Shown here: piece after piece, positions 21,732 to 34,675 of the stretch
Position numbering within the stretch: the stretch's first letter is position 1
Layout of the letters: every line of letters starts with the position of its first letter
NCBI GenBank assembly: GCA_020809705.1
Contig: CP085828.1
Coordinates: forward strand, 62,001-126,000
Origin: Calonectria ilicicola
Taxonomy: Eukaryota > Ascomycota > Sordariomycetes > Hypocreales > Nectriaceae
DNA length: 64,000 nucleotides
Direction: 5' to 3'
Notes under the pieces: generated by a model
The model's database searches: none
What the model was told of the DNA's origin: nothing
What the model saw: only the letters and a program-made list of their open reading frames with translations
Translations under genes and position numbers: made by a program

Positions 21732-22697
21732 ATGGCTACTAATGGAGAGAGAATTGGTGTTAATGACTACAATGACCTATTTGAGGTTAGCTTAGCTGAC
21801 TGCTGCCGCGAGCAGCCTATTGATAGCACCTTTCGGTCTAACCTTCCACCTGCCTAGCAACGTGGCTATAATTTTTAGCCTCTTGAGCTGACTCAGCGCA
21901 ATCTATATATTGGGTGGCTGCCGCAGTCACCGTTGCAGCTATTTCTGCTGTTTCTGCCCGAATTGCTTATTGAATGATGGGTTAGTTATACGAATAGCGC
22001 CCTGGAGCCTGGGATAATCTTAGAATATAGTTGTTGATGTTGTTGGAAGTGAACCTGGGTAGTAGAGATCTATGTGTGGATTGTGATCTTGATTTATATT
22101 GGATTAAATTTGTAGAAGAAGTTAGAGTTCTATTGGAAGCTCTCTTGTAAGAAGAACCAATGCCCCTCATATTCTATTGTGAAGTTTATAATTTTTGATT
22201 GGTTTTACCTTCTTAACCGCTGTATTTGAATTTATGATGAGGAAATCTATCTTTAAGAAAAGGGTATAATAAAGAACTTTAAGAAGGTCAATAAATAGTC
22301 TTAGATAATATAAGAGGTGTTTACCTGATACTATATTCTAGGTACAAATATTGCTATAGATGAGTGTATTATTTTCTTTATAGGGAGGTTAAAAGAGATT
22401 GTTAATATCCCTTCTAAGCCAACCTCTAAGGGCTTTAAAATTTGGGTTGTTGCCTAATGAGGCTATTTCCTTCGCTGGCTCTTTCACGCCCTGGTAGCCA
22501 CCTTCGGTCCTGTGGTTAGCAGGATCTTTTGGAGGCAGCCGGCTTTGACGAGCCTGGCACATATTTTACTCAACCTGACACAGAGCGTGGTTATTGCCCT
22601 AGTAAATCTATTATCACAAGCTATATATCATGTCTTTCTTGATAACCTGTTTTCCTTACCTAATCTCTGTTATGACCTAGGCCAACCCAACCAGTGA
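21732..22697 (+). pseudogene. piggyBac-like (DDE_Tnp_1_7) transposase relic
   Basis: An ATG at 21732 opens a frame that drifts through several stops. Translation in shifting frames gives blocks typical of fungal piggyBac-type transposases: an N-terminal segment around 21850-21980 (TQRNLYIGWLPQSPLQLF, LLIE, WVSYTN), the catalytic-region block DECIIFFIGRLKEI followed by GFKIWVVA (22360-22455), and HVFLDNLFSLPNL near 22628-22667. Stops occur where the family usually has Gln or Trp codons, and the DES motif reads DEC here. Most of the C-terminus is absent. I recognised this from motif memory, not a search. Confidence 0.6.
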
Positions 22698-23075
22698 AGC
22701 CGCCGGCAGAAGGCCGGAAGACCCGCTTTTACCTCTGACAAGCTGTGCTCGCGTACGCCAATAGACTTAAGGAGCGCTGCTCTGCAAGGAGCGCCGCGCT
22801 CCTAGAAAAACATCACTCTTTAAAGTAGCACCATTTAAACAGCCCTATAGAGCCCTAGATTGAACTATACATTAGACTTCTAGGAGTTATTATTATTTAG
22901 AGTATAATTTAGCTTTTAATATAATTTAATTATTTTTAATTAATCTATTTAATTAATTGATTTATTATTAGATATAATAATCTTTTTTTATTATTTAATT
23001 AATCTATTTAATCTTTTTTATTAATATAAATTATTATATATTAAAAGCTTTTATTTAAAAGGATTATTTATATTA
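22698..23075. other. AT-rich spacer before nest 1
   Basis: It begins GC-rich (22700-22805), then becomes strongly AT-rich, with runs of TTAAT/TTATT around 22880-23060. No coding signal is visible. The last five bases, ATTTT, are the left target duplication of the solo LTR. Confidence 0.4.
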
Positions 23076-23080
23076 ATTTT

Positions 23081-23196
23081 TGTGAAGGGCTGGTCCTGGG
23101 TTTATTCAACCTGAAGGGTGCTCTGTATTGGTCTATCTAAAGCTAAGGAGGAAGGAGAAGAAGACGATCAGAAGAACGTGTTCTTCTGATTATATA
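23081..23196 (-). repeat. Solo LTR of family A, first part (split by element B)
   Basis: This is the reverse complement of the family-A LTR, beginning TGTGAAGGGC. As read it is identical to the matching part of the 3' LTR at 31798-32009. It stops at 23196, where element B starts, and resumes at 36264. The two parts sum to exactly 212 bp, the full LTR length. Direct repeats ATTTT flank the whole (23076-23080 and 36360-36364). Confidence 0.95.
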
Positions 23197-23530
23197 TGTA
23201 ACGGTTCGTGTTAACAGAAAGGGTCAGGCACGTCGGTTAAATAACAAAGGAAGATTGTTACGTCTGGTAATAGGTCAATCGGTCAAATAGATCAATTGAA
23301 GGTAACCAAGTTGTATTGAGAGCTGGCTGTGCCCTAGGTGGCAACAGCCCTTGAAGGTCTTAAATACTAGATAAAACACCGGTCCCGACGCCTCAAGGCA
23401 TTCCCGACAGGTCGGAATAGCTTCATCTTGTCGGGATACTCCTTTAGGCTAGTCCTAATTAGGAAGGGTGGATCCCTGTCACCTGACCTTGCGGTCTGGG
23501 CTCCTGGGTAGGTTAGTTCGGGTTGTAATA
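23197..23530 (-). repeat. Family-B LTR (3' LTR of the minus-strand element)
   Basis: It pairs with 35925-36258 at equal length. On the element strand it starts with the decayed form of TGTTACGACC and ends CGAACCGTTACA. Differences between the two copies are C/T or G/A transitions only, as far as I can see. Confidence 0.93.
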
Positions 23531-23799
23531 TAATGTCTTCCCTCTGAAGGTCTTGTCCTTAAGACTGTGCGCTTAAATACTAGGTGGGTTATTCCTTTCT
23601 TTGTTTATCCCTTATTTATGTTAGTATTAATGTTTTTCTAATGGTTAGGAAGAAGAAGGATAGTATGGTGTATGCTAGGGTATAAGCGGATATTATATTA
23701 TTATAAGGTTTTATTGCTCTTTTCCCTTATTCTTATTGTTAGATTAGTAAGAAGTTGTGTGTAATATTAGGGACTAGGGGTGCTTATATAAGCTATATT

Positions 23800-26640
23800 A
23801 AGAGTAAAAAGGCCTATAATTATATTAAGAATTGGATAGTGACTTTGTGTGAAAGTAAGTAAAGGAGGTAAAAGGATTAGGAAGTGTTAGGGTTTTAATA
23901 AGTGTTTTTTAGTAAAGAATTATCTTTTGGAAAAGGATTGGATTAAGGCTATTGAATAGAAGGCTTAGGAGGAACTAGAATGTCTTTTCCTTGAGATGGA
24001 AGAGTGGTAGGTATAGATTAAGGAATATTATACTTGTTTTACTTGTCTCTGTCTTTAGTAGAATTAGTTATAGACTTGGAGCTAGGAAATATTTTATTAT
24101 GGTTTTAAGTTATTAGATAAGCTTGATGAGGTAGAGGCTATGGAGGTAAGTTTGTTAGAGGTTTCTTAAGGTCTAGATTTAGGGGTAATTGATTAGTCTA
24201 CTATAGACTTTGGTGGTTTCCCTTTTGATATTCTTTCTAAAGGAACTTCTCTAGCTTCTTTAAGTAATATATAAGGTTTTATAGTGGTTCTTATGTTTCT
24301 TTATTATACTCTATCCATTTTACACAGTAGTATAGTTTTTTATTTATAATGCCTTTTTCTAAGATCTTCTTAATAGTATACTCTTCTTATAGTTTGATTA
24401 TTAGCTTAATATATAATCCTATATTTATTATAATAATGTTAGTAATGGTTTTAAGTAAGGAAATATAAAAGATTAGATGAATCTTGATATTCTTTAGTAG
24501 ATTAAGCTTGTAATTATTTTTTGAGATTTTCTTCTTTATAGGGTAAGGACCTATGTACTTAAGGTCAAGCTTTTTATTTTGTTATTTTGTAGTAATGTTT
24601 TTGGTGGCTAGGAGGATTATATCCCCCTCCTTAAAGGATGGCCCTTCTATCTGTTTAAGATTGTAATACTTCTTTATCTGTATATAAATGAACTTTAACT
24701 TTATCTTTATTTTAGAGTATAATTATTATATTTATTCGGACTTAAGTAATGCTTTTATACCTAGTGGTCCTTTTAGCTTAGGTTAAAATGTATTAGGTAT
24801 AAATCCGAAGTTAGTGAATGTAGGTATGGTTTTAATACTTAATTGATAGAATATATTAAGGGTAAGCTGAGTAATAGGAAGCTTCTCTACCTAGTTTGTT
24901 TGTTTGTAGTTGATGTAGTATTGTAGATAATGCTTAATCTCTTGGTTTTACCTTTTAATTTGTCTATCCACTTAGGGTCTAAAGGCTATTGTGAGCTTAT
25001 GTCTTAAGCCTATGAATACTATTAATTCTTGCTAGAACTTGGATGTAAATGGTTGCCTATAGTTAAAGATAATCTCTATAAGCAGTCTATGTATTGTGAC
25101 CATGTGTTGAAAGAAGAGGTAAGTAAATTATTCTTTGCTAGTAGCCTTTTTATAAGGGATATAATATATAAACTTAGTAAATTAGTTAATAATAATAAAA
25201 ATAGTATTATAGTACTTGCTAGTGGTAGGATCTATAGATAATAGTAGGTTAGTAATAAAGTCTATTATAACTAATTCCTATAGCCTAGATATAATTAGAA
25301 TAGGTTGTAGCTTGTTATATAGCTTATACTGTAGTGACTTTGTTTGTTGGTAAAGTAAGCATTGCTTAATAATAGCTTCTACCTTCTTCTTTATATAACT
25401 AAATAAAAATATCTATTTAACTCATTTAAAGGTTTTATTAACTCCTTTATATCTATTAAGTGGATGTTTATAGATCTTATGGATTAGATTATCTTGTAGT
25501 TTATTTAGGACTTATAATTGAATTGTTTTTTTATCTTTTAGGAGTGCCTTATTATATTTCTCAATTTTCTAGAGCAGTAGATTACCCTATTCCACTATAT
25601 ATATGTTTCCAAGGGACTTAAGGGTAACTTGAAGGAATTATAATTGACCTAGATTATAGCCTAATTTCTTTAAATTATAATTCCTTAAAGCTACCTTTAA
25701 GTACTTCTAATTATAATTCCTTGAAGTTATCTTTTACAGCATCTGGAGATATCCAAAGGTAATGTAATTTTTTAGCTGTCGCTTTCTTTAGATAATAATA
25801 ATAATCTTCTTTATCTCGATTATTATTTTACTTATAAAGGTTTATTTAAGGTCTCCTTTAGGTGTGTACTATAGTAGCTTCTTTATAATCACTCTTTTCT
25901 CTTCTTAGTAATTAGCTTATCAGTTAATTATATCTGCTTAAGTATTTTTAGTGCCTTTAATATATATAATGTAGTAATCAAACTTAGATAAGTATTCTAT
26001 ATAATATAACTATTATTCACTAAGCTTTTATATAATTATAAAATATAAGATATTCTTATAATTAGTAAATATAATAATCTTATATTAACTTCCAAGAAGG
26101 TATTATTAAAATATTTTAAAAGTATTAATAATAACTAGGAATTCTTTGTTATAGATAGGGTAGTTGAGTTCTACTCCTTGTAGCTTATATAAATAGAATG
26201 TAATAGAGTGTAATCTCCCTTATTTATCCCTTTATCCGATCTAGGCTCTAATAGTAAAGTCAGAGGAGTCTGTTTCTAATTCAATAGGCTGGTCAGGGTT
26301 GAATATTATAAGCATTAGTTTAACTATAATAGCATTCTTTAGTTAATCGAAAGCTTCTTGAGCCTTTGATCCTCAAATAAATGATACTCCTTTCTTTATA
26401 AGGGAAGTTAGAGGAGCTACTATTTATTTAAAGTTCTTAATAAACTTGCAGTAGTAGTTGGTAAATTCTAGGAAGGATTGCACTTTGAGCAGATTCTCCA
26501 GTTCCTTTCAGTCTTTAATAGTGGCAATCTTCTTAGGGTCTATCCAGATCTTATTATATAAGATAATATATTTTAAGAATTCTACTTCTTTAGTATGAAA
26601 TATACTCTTCTTAGATTTAACCAGTAGATTAGTATCTTAT
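23800..26640 (-). pseudogene. Element B pol relic: integrase and RNase H part
   Basis: On the minus strand, stop-riddled translation gives an integrase zinc-binding region (LIHKIYKHPLNRYKGVNKTF, then QCLLYQQTKS) at about 25500-25300. It also gives the RNase H start (PDQPIELETDSSDF) at about 26300-26250 and FIKNFK-type text upstream. No frame is open for more than about 100 codons. The reverse transcriptase part continues at 32010 beyond the inserted family-A element. Confidence 0.75.
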
Positions 26641-26852
26641 TGTCACAGGCTGAAGCCTGGCAGAGGATTACGGCTATGCCGTATCCACCTAGATTAAGCT
26701 TCATGACTATGTTGGTAGCGAGGGCACACCAAGGCATATATAATCAGAAGAACACGTTCTTCTAATCATCTTCTTCTCCTTCCTCCTTAGCTTTAAATAG
26801 ACCAATACAGAGCACCCTTCAGGTTAAATAAACCCAGGACCAGCCCTTCACA
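26641..26852 (+). repeat. Family-A 5' LTR
   Basis: This is a 212-bp LTR. It opens with the inverted repeat CAGGC-TGAA-GCCTG and holds the TATA-like CATATATAA at about 26735-26743, the likely promoter. Confidence 0.95.
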
Positions 26853-26894
26853 TATCTAAAGCTCAACCAACTTTGACATGAACTATCGGTCAAG

Positions 26895-27932
26895 ATGTTC
26901 GCGGGCACAATGGCGGATCAAGGATCTAGTAGCTCAGCGCTAGATGAGGTGACCTAATAGTGGCTAGCGTAGCTCATATAGCAGGGATTAAGTGCAGCTT
27001 TAGCCCCGATCCAGGAGCAGATTGCGCAGTTGAGAGCCCAACAGGGTAGTGCAGCAGAGAGATCGATGCCGCCACAAGAACGCCCTGAGGAGAGCCCGAG
27101 GGCCTCAGTCAAGGCGGAGTTGTTGGGTTCAATTGGGCTGAACACTGATATCCCTCGACAGTCCCTCTTGAAGCGGAAGCCGCTTCCGAACCTACTAAAG
27201 TTTTCAGGTAACCGCCGCAAGTACCCAACGTGATCACAGCAGATAAGAGACAAGTTAAAGCTGGATGCTTACCTTTACACATCAAACCAAGAGCTCTAGT
27301 ACTTGGTCAACTCATGTTTAGCAGCAGGACCCCAGAAGGTAGTGGCTACCTTCTATACTGCTGGAGGACCTGGAGGTTATTACAATCCTGCAGACTTTAT
27401 GCACTACTTAGATCATACATATAAGGATGCTAATTCGCAGGCGCGCGCAGCAGCATCCTTACGAACCCTTCGACAAGGTAAGAATACCTCTCTCGCAAGC
27501 TTTCTGCCCAAGTTTGAGCAGATTATGGCAGATGCAGGAGGCTCCCAGTGGGCTGATCAAGCCAAGATCACCTTTTTAGAAGGTGCGCTGAACTCACAGT
27601 TGCAGCATAGCTTGGTCACAATAGACCTACCGCACGATTATGCGGGCTGGCTGGCTCAAGTACAGGATATAGCTTGGAAGCTAGAGAAACTCAGGAAGCC
27701 TGGGAAAAAGGAACCTACTGCCAGCCAAAGGCAAGATCATATTTCTTGGGTCCCTAAAGTGACCAAGGACTATGAAGGTGATACGCCAATGACAGGCAAG
27801 GTAGCTACTGAGAAACCGACCTCTTGCAAGCAGCCTGTTAGTAACCAAGACCGGGATGCGCGATGTTGCTTTGGCTGCGGAAGCCTTGATCACTTAAAGG
27901 CCTCTTGCCCGATTCGCCAATCAACAGTCTGA
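26895..27932 (+). pseudogene. Element A copy 1 gag, interrupted by stops
   Basis: The frame opens at ATG 26895 and ends at TGA 27932 (346 codons) with about six internal stops, all in the first 410 bases. TAA/TAG replace what read as Gln codons and TGA or TAG a Trp codon, consistent with CpA-to-TpA mutation. A capsid-like segment around FMHYLDHTYKDANSQARA is followed by FLPKFEQIMADAGGSQWA. The C-terminus has a nucleic-acid-binding zinc knuckle, CFGCGSLDHLKASC (CX2CX4HX4C). Pol follows in a different frame. Confidence 0.85.
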
Positions 27933-30900
27933 CGATCTTATACAAAGAAAGCCAAGTAGGCTAGTAGTGCTGACTCTGCGGAGTTAGACTTATCTGCTAG
28001 CGAGGGTGAAGACTTGGAAAACAGGGAGCTCTAATATAAAGTCGGGTATTAGAGCCATCTAGGGAAGATCTCCAAGGGTGGGCAAAGCAAAAGCCTATGA
28101 TGATTAGTGGATCAGCTCTAGTTGAAGCAAGAGTCAACGATCAACCTATTTAAGCCCTTATTGATACAGGCTGTAATGCTTTTGCCCTTGTGAGTAAAGA
28201 TCTAGCCAACCGGCTAGCCCTTCCGTATGTTGAGAAGAAGCCACGACAGCTCAGTGGCTTTACCGAGTCTAAGGAAAGGACTTATGCCTCCGGGGTCGTG
28301 GCATTGACCCTTGAGGTAGGAGGTTATGAGCAGAGGCTGTATGCCTACGCTGTGAAAGGCCTAGAAGAGGATTTATTCCTAGGCAAGCCTTGGTTAAAGG
28401 CAAATGAGGTTATTTATGATGTGGCAAAGGAGTGCATCACCCATGGGGTAGCTGGAATCAAGCTGCAGCTTGCTGGTGAAGAAGAAACCCTAGGGGTCCG
28501 TCAGATACGGGCAGCTCGTTGTGTTACAGCTACGACCTTTGCAGCTGAATGTCGCCGCTTGCGTAGGACACGTGGTCTAGCAGCATTATTAGTGCAATCT
28601 ATTAGCTTAAAAGATATTGAAGAAGCCCTTCAACGGAAGGTTAAGGAAGACCCAAAGGAATGGGTTCTGGCTGCATTGCTTGATGAATTTGGAGAACTAT
28701 TCTCAGCAACGGAGGCAGCTAAACTACCACCACACCGACCAGGCGTTGATCATGAGGTCAACCTACAGCAAGACAAGTTCGGGGATGAACTACCGCTCCC
28801 TTGGGGACCTCTATACAATATGTCTAGGGAGGAATTGCTAGTCCTCAGGAAGACTCTTAGGGATCTATTGGATAAGGGATTTATCCAAGCTAGTAGCTTG
28901 GCTGCTGGTGCCCCGGTATTGTTTGTTAGGAAGCCCGGAGGAGGACTACGCTTTTATTGCAATTACCGTACGCTTAATACTATTACACAGCAGGACCAGT
29001 ATCCTCTTCCCTTGATCACGGAGACACTGCGGAACCTATCCAAGGCTAAGTGGTTTACTAAGCTGGATGTGGTTGCCGCCTTCCATAAGGTCCGAATGGC
29101 TAAAGGGCATGAGGCCAAGACTGCCTTCCGGACCCGGTTTGGGCTGTACGAGTGGCTGGTATGCCCATTCGGCCTGAGCGGCGCACCTGCTACGTTCCAG
29201 AGGTATATGAACAAGGTGTTGCGAGACTTTCTAGATGACTTTGCTATAGCCTATTTGGATGATATATTGATCTATTCCAGCGGCTTAAAGAAGGATTATC
29301 TAGCAAAGGTATGGAAGGTACTCCATGCTTTAGCTATTGCTGGATTACATCTAGATCCAAAGAAGTGCGAGTTTGCAGTCTAAGAGGTAAAATACCTAGG
29401 ATTTATTGTGCAGGCTGGGAAAGGAGTATCCTATGACCTAGAGAAGCAGCGAGCAATTTGCGAATAGAAAGCACCCCAGACAGTGAAAGGCGTGCAGAGT
29501 TTCCTAGGCTTTGTAAATTATTATTGGATCTTTATACCGGACTTTACAAAGATATCAGTCCCCCTAATAATGTTAACTTGGAAAGGGGTTACCTTTGAAT
29601 GGGGATCTAGCGAGGAAGCAGCTTTCCAGGAACTTAAGTATAGGTTTTGCGAAGCTCCTATGTTGTAATAGTGGGATCTGGATAAACTAACATTTCTTGA
29701 GGCTGATTGCTTAGGTAATGCACTAGGAGGAGTTCTAGCTTAAGAAGATGAGTAAGGCTGCTGTCAGCCAGTTGCCTTTTACTTACAATAGTTAAGCCTA
29801 GCAGAATACAATTACCTAATCCACAATAAGGAGATGCTAGCAATCATATATTGCCTAGATGCTTGGAGAGTAGAACTGCACAGCTGTGGCCTATTTACTA
29901 TCATTACAGATCATAAGAACCTGACATACTTTATGAAACGTCAGTATCTTATAGAGCGATAGAGTCGTTGGGCAGGACAGCTATCGGAATATGATTTCTA
30001 GCTTGAGTATCGACCTGGCAGCAAGGCGGTAGCGCCAGATGTGCTAAGCCGTAGAGAGCAGGATATATCTAAGGGGGTCGAAGACCCTAGGGAGTAGGGC
30101 CGTTACCTGTAGTTGATCCCTTAATTAGCTATTCCACAGGATGGAGTGACTACGCCGGAGCAAGTTATTCTTCGGGTAGCCCAGGTAGAGATACTACAGA
30201 TGGTGGTTTTCTCTGATCATCCGGAGCTACAGGATTTATGGGATCAAGCTATTGCTATGGATGAGACTTACGCAAGTATATATGCTGCGGTACAGCAGCA
30301 GGAGCGAAGTCTGCTATCTAAGTTAGGTCTGAAGGTTTAGATCTTAGAATGTGCTTTAAATGTTGAAGGTTGGTTGACCTTCCGAGACCGGTTGTGGGTA
30401 CCTGGTAGCGAGATTGATGCAGAGATACTATGTACTTGCATTGTGTAGATGGAGCATGATGCCGCTATTGGAGGTCACCCAGGCCGTGATGGCATAATAG
30501 CCTTAGTATCAAGGCGATTCTTTTGGCCAGGACTATTGCAGCTAGTCTGCCGGTTTGTTGCTAATTGTTAAGTCTGCGGAAGAAGTCATATCTGGCGGCA
30601 GTTAAAGAGAGGGCTATTAAAGCCTTTGCCGGTTCCAGAACGGCCACAGAGTGATCTAGCTATGGATTTTATAACAGATCTTCCTCCAACAGGCAAGGAT
30701 AAGTCTCAATATCTATGGGTGATAGTTGATCGACTTACGCGAGCTGTCACGCTCGAGGTTATGCCTACAATGGAAGCAGAAGCCTGTGCAGAACGGTTCC
30801 TTAGCTGCCATTACAGATCACATGGGATGCCCCGGTCTATTATTAGTGACCGAGGGAGCAATTGGACCAGTAGGTTCTGGCGAGCCTTCTGCAAGCTAGC

Positions 30901-31810
30901 TGGCATTACACAGCAGCTTAGCACAGCATACCACCCGCAGACCGATGGGGGGCCAGAACGGATGAACCAGGAAATCCAAGCATACCTGCGAGCATATGTT
31001 TGCTATTCGCAGAAGGATTGGGGTTATTATCTCCTAGTAGCGCAGTTAGCGCTGAACAACTGTGAGAACTCGGCTATAGGGATGAGTCCCTTCTTCTTAA
31101 AGCATGGGTACCATATAGAGCCCTTTAAGGTCCAGGAGATTGCTGTGGAGTTACCACTGAGTAGCAATGAGGCCCGGGCTAGGAACCTACTACAGAAGAT
31201 TCAAGACACTACAGAATTTGCACAGGCTACAACAACTACAACACAACAGCACTATGAACAGGCAACAAATAAGAAGTGGATGCCAGCGGAGAGGTTCAAG
31301 GTTGGAGATAAGGTCTGGGTTAATCTGACCAACTACAAGTCCCCTAGGCCTTGCAAGAAGCTAGATTGGCTACATCAGCAATACACTGTGACAAAGGTAA
31401 TAGGTACACATGTGGTAGAGGTTGACGTGCCTGGGGCAATATACCCACGATTCCACGTTGACCTCTTAAGAAGAGCACGGCAGGATCCCTTGCCAGGACA
31501 ACAACAGGATGACTTCCAGCCCCCGCCAATTCAGGTAGATGGCAAAGATAAGTGGATAGTCGAAGAAATCCTATATACTAGGTGGAAGCAACAAGGACGA
31601 GGCAAGATCCGAGAAGCTCTTGTTCGATGGTATGGCTATGAAGAACCTACTTGGCAACCAGTAGAGTTCTTGATGGAGCTAGAAGCCCTGGATACATATG
31701 AAGCTACCTATGGGCCGATCATGGAATCAGATGGCCCGGTGAGCGAGTATACAGCACCGAAGCGGCGAAGTCGCCGCTTGGAAGAGAGGGGGGGTAATGT
31801 CACAGGCTGA
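27933..31810 (+). pseudogene. Element A copy 1 pol: protease, RT, RNase H, integrase, chromodomain
   Basis: One frame can be followed throughout with scattered stops. The order is: aspartic protease with ALIDTGCNAF (28150); reverse transcriptase from LLDKGFIQAS to YLDDILIYSS (28865-29280); RNase H; integrase with MDFITDLPP, SDRGSNW and PERMNQE supplying the D-D-E triad (30660-30980); and a C-terminal chromodomain KWIVEEILYTRW...VRWYGYEEPTWQP (31550-31665). The integrase-chromodomain part (30626-31810) is an uninterrupted 394-codon frame, and protease-RT (28190-29383) is open for 397 codons. The chromodomain places it with chromoviruses, which target heterochromatin. Confidence 0.9.
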
Positions 31811-32009
31811 AGCCTGGCAGAGGATTACGGCTATGCCGTATCCACCTAGATTAAGCTTCATGACTATGTTGGTAGCGAGGGCACACCAAGGCATATATAA
31901 TCAGAAGAACACGTTCTTCTGATCGTCTTCTTCTCCTTCCTCCTTAGCTTTAGATAGACCAATACAGAGCACCCTTCAGGTTGAATAAACCCAGGACCAG
32001 CCCTTCACA
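31798..32009 (+). repeat. Family-A 3' LTR
   Basis: 212 bp, the least mutated full LTR of the family in the window. It is followed directly by the target duplication CTTAT. Confidence 0.95.
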
Positions 32010-34535
32010 CTTATAGGGCTTTTAAAACCTAGTGGATATATCGTTTATATTCTTCTTTATCCTTAGAGAAGATAAGTATATTGTCTAGGTAGTAGATAAT
32101 AGAGATATTTAAGTATTTATATAATATATTATTAATTATCCTTTAGAAGGATACTAGTACATTCATAAGTCCAAAGGGTATTACTAAGTACTCAAATAGC
32201 TTGAACTTTATTTAAAAGGTAGTTTTCTATTTATCTTCCTTCTTAATATAAATTAAGTTATAAGCTCCTTTTAGATCAATCATAATAAATACCTTCATTC
32301 TATACAATCTATCCTTCATCTTATTAATAAAAGGTAAAAGTATACGGTTCTTAATAGTAATATTATTAAGCTATTAGTAGTCTATAATAAGGTAAAGTTT
32401 TCTATTTTTCTTTAGAACAAATATTACTAAATAACTAGCTTTGGAAGTTAATACTTATATATATTCTTTTTATAGCATATCTTTAATATACTCCTTTAAG
32501 ATATTAAGTTCTACTTAATTAAGGTTATAAATTAGGAAGAAATGGATATTTGCTCTATCTTTTAATATAATTTTATAATCCTATTAACTAGGCTCTAGTA
32601 ATCCGGTCTTAAGTTCTTCTACAAATAACTACTTGTAAATATAATATTAATATGGTACATTCTTTAGTTAATTATTAGTAATATCCTTATTTATCTTCTT
32701 AAGATCCTTATCAAGCTATTGGAATTATATATAAAGGTTAGTAATAACTCTTTGCCATATCCTCTTTTAACTAGCCTTATACTTATACTATGTTCCCTTT
32801 AATAGCGAACTATTATTATATATAACCTTTACATGGTTAGTGCTAGAGATTTAAGATCTTTGATCCTAATTATCCATATTACTAGCTATATTATCCTTAG
32901 AGGATATCCGCACCTAGCTAGTACACCAGTTAATATATAGGTTATATTAATATAACTATAAGTATCCTAAGACTAGATTATTTATCTTAGTATTAATGAT
33001 ATTAAATAAAATACCTTGGTTCTTTTTATTAATAAAGACCTTAAAGTGATCGAGCTCTTGGCTAATAACTTTATTATTATAACTGAATATAATGCCTTCT
33101 AGGTTTAATATAATATAAGGATCTACCTTATCCTTCTATAACAGCTAGAGAGCATTTATAACTTTTAAGTGAATGTAGTTTATCTTAGCTCCATTGTCTA
33201 CTATAGCGGTATACTAGTTCCTCTTGATTTTTACTTTCATTTTAAGCCTTTATAGCTTTATGCTATCAGTGGTATATAGAGACTTAGTAGGAAGCTTCTT
33301 TTGGGGCTTCTTTACCTCTAGGACAGCTTAGATGAATTATAATTGCTTTATATTCTTTAAATTATAATTCCTATAGGCCACCTTAGGGCCTTCCTTTTGC
33401 AAGGGCCGCCACTTCTATTACTTTAATATAGGGGGTGTAATTTATTTTTTAAACCTCTGCTAAAGATCTTGTGCTACTAGATTATTTTATTCTATAAGTG
33501 GATAAGATAATCTTTATTATTATATGAGTAGAGGTTATCTAGTTTGGAATAATAGTTCTTGGGCATCTAGCTAGATTTATTTTTAATAATTATAATACCC
33601 TTTTCCTATTTTATAAGTTAATAGTGTAGGTAATAATTATAATGTAGAACACTATAGATAGAAGTATTATCCTTTATTAAGAAATAATTATTAATTACTT
33701 TATTAGCTTTATAATAAGGGTAAAAGTGGTAAAAATAGTAAAACTATAGGATATCTTAATGATTAAAGTGGTTAAATTAGAGGTTAAGGTGGTCGCCAGG
33801 CGCTTCTACACTAAATTTTATAAAGACTCCTTCCTTTCTAGCTTATAGTATTTGGAGTACTAGGACCTTCATCTTTTGGGGAATATCAGGTCTTATATCT
33901 GGTTGTTGCTAGTAAACCAGCTTATAGGTAGTCCTTACTAAGTCAATAGACTTCCTTGCAGGGGCTGATCTAGCTTGAACATATCTATATTCTTCCTAAT
34001 CTAATAATTATTATTTCTCTTATCTTAAGGGTTCCCTAATTCTACTATAGAACCAAGTAATTATAGTAAGAGTCTTTCCTTCTATAGATTGGTCTTTATC
34101 TTCTAGCACAGGGGTCCAACTAGCAATCTATCTAATAGTTCAGATAGTAGTTTGGGGTTCCTTATTAGCCTAAGTTATATTAACTTATCTTCGCCTTTCC
34201 AGTATAGGTCTAAACTTTTAGTTAGTATCTTATTTTTAATAATGGTAGTAGGTATAATCTTTCTTACTATAGTTCTAATAGGTGATATTTGAAAAGTCCC
34301 TCCTTTGCTGGGTGTTCTTTAATTCTATAGGTCCTAAAGCGGTTCTATAGGATATAGGGGGGTTCTATTATTAGCTAGTGTTAGTAAACTGGTTAGCCCT
34401 CTTTCCTGACTTCTTCTATATATGCCTTTAATATAGGCAGGTGTTATACTGAATAGCTAATATAGTATAATCATTGAAGTAGGTTGGCAGATTAAGCTTT
34501 TTGTATATCTTATCCTGCACATTCTCTTTTAGGCT
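32010..34535 (-). pseudogene. Element B relic: reverse transcriptase, protease and gag part
   Basis: Minus-strand translation with many stops gives RT text around YYLDNILIFSKDKEEYKRYIH near 32040-32110, shown here only as that fragment. The protease and gag region runs to about 34500. It continues the relic at 23800-26640, cut by the family-A insertion. AT content is very high. Confidence 0.7.
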
Positions 34536-34540
34536 ATAAT

Positions 34541-34675
34541 TGTAACGGCTGTGCTGTTGACCGCTGTACCATAGGGCAAAAGATTGGTCAATAACTGCTA
34601 TTGCGGCAATTATCGCAGCACCTAACAGCACCTAAGAGCCCTGTAAGCCCTGTGCCCGCAGGCCAGGTCATAACA
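34541..34675 (-). repeat. TRIM terminal direct repeat, left copy
   Basis: 135 bp, identical to 34895-35029 as read. It contains the A-box-like TGGTACAGCGG on the minus strand (34561-34571) but has no B box behind it. Confidence 0.9.

Larger units (their letters stand above)
26641..32009 (+). mobile_element. Family-A Ty3/gypsy retrotransposon with chromodomain, copy 1 (young), 5,369 bp
   Basis: 212-bp LTRs at both ends (TGTCACAGG...CCTTCACA), 5-bp target duplication CTTAT (26636-26640 and 32010-32014), a polypurine tract GAGAGGGGGGG before the 3' LTR, and gag-pol in between. The LTRs differ at only about four sites, all G to A, so insertion is recent. A B-like paralogue at about 59170-59200 shows the empty site, CTTAGAAGGCTTTTAAAA. 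Gag and pol each carry a limited number of in-frame stops. Confidence 0.96.

Noticed and set aside
22880..23060. Centromeric or origin-like AT tract
   Set aside because: AT-richness is explained by transition decay of repeats; no specific centromere or origin signal can be read by eye.
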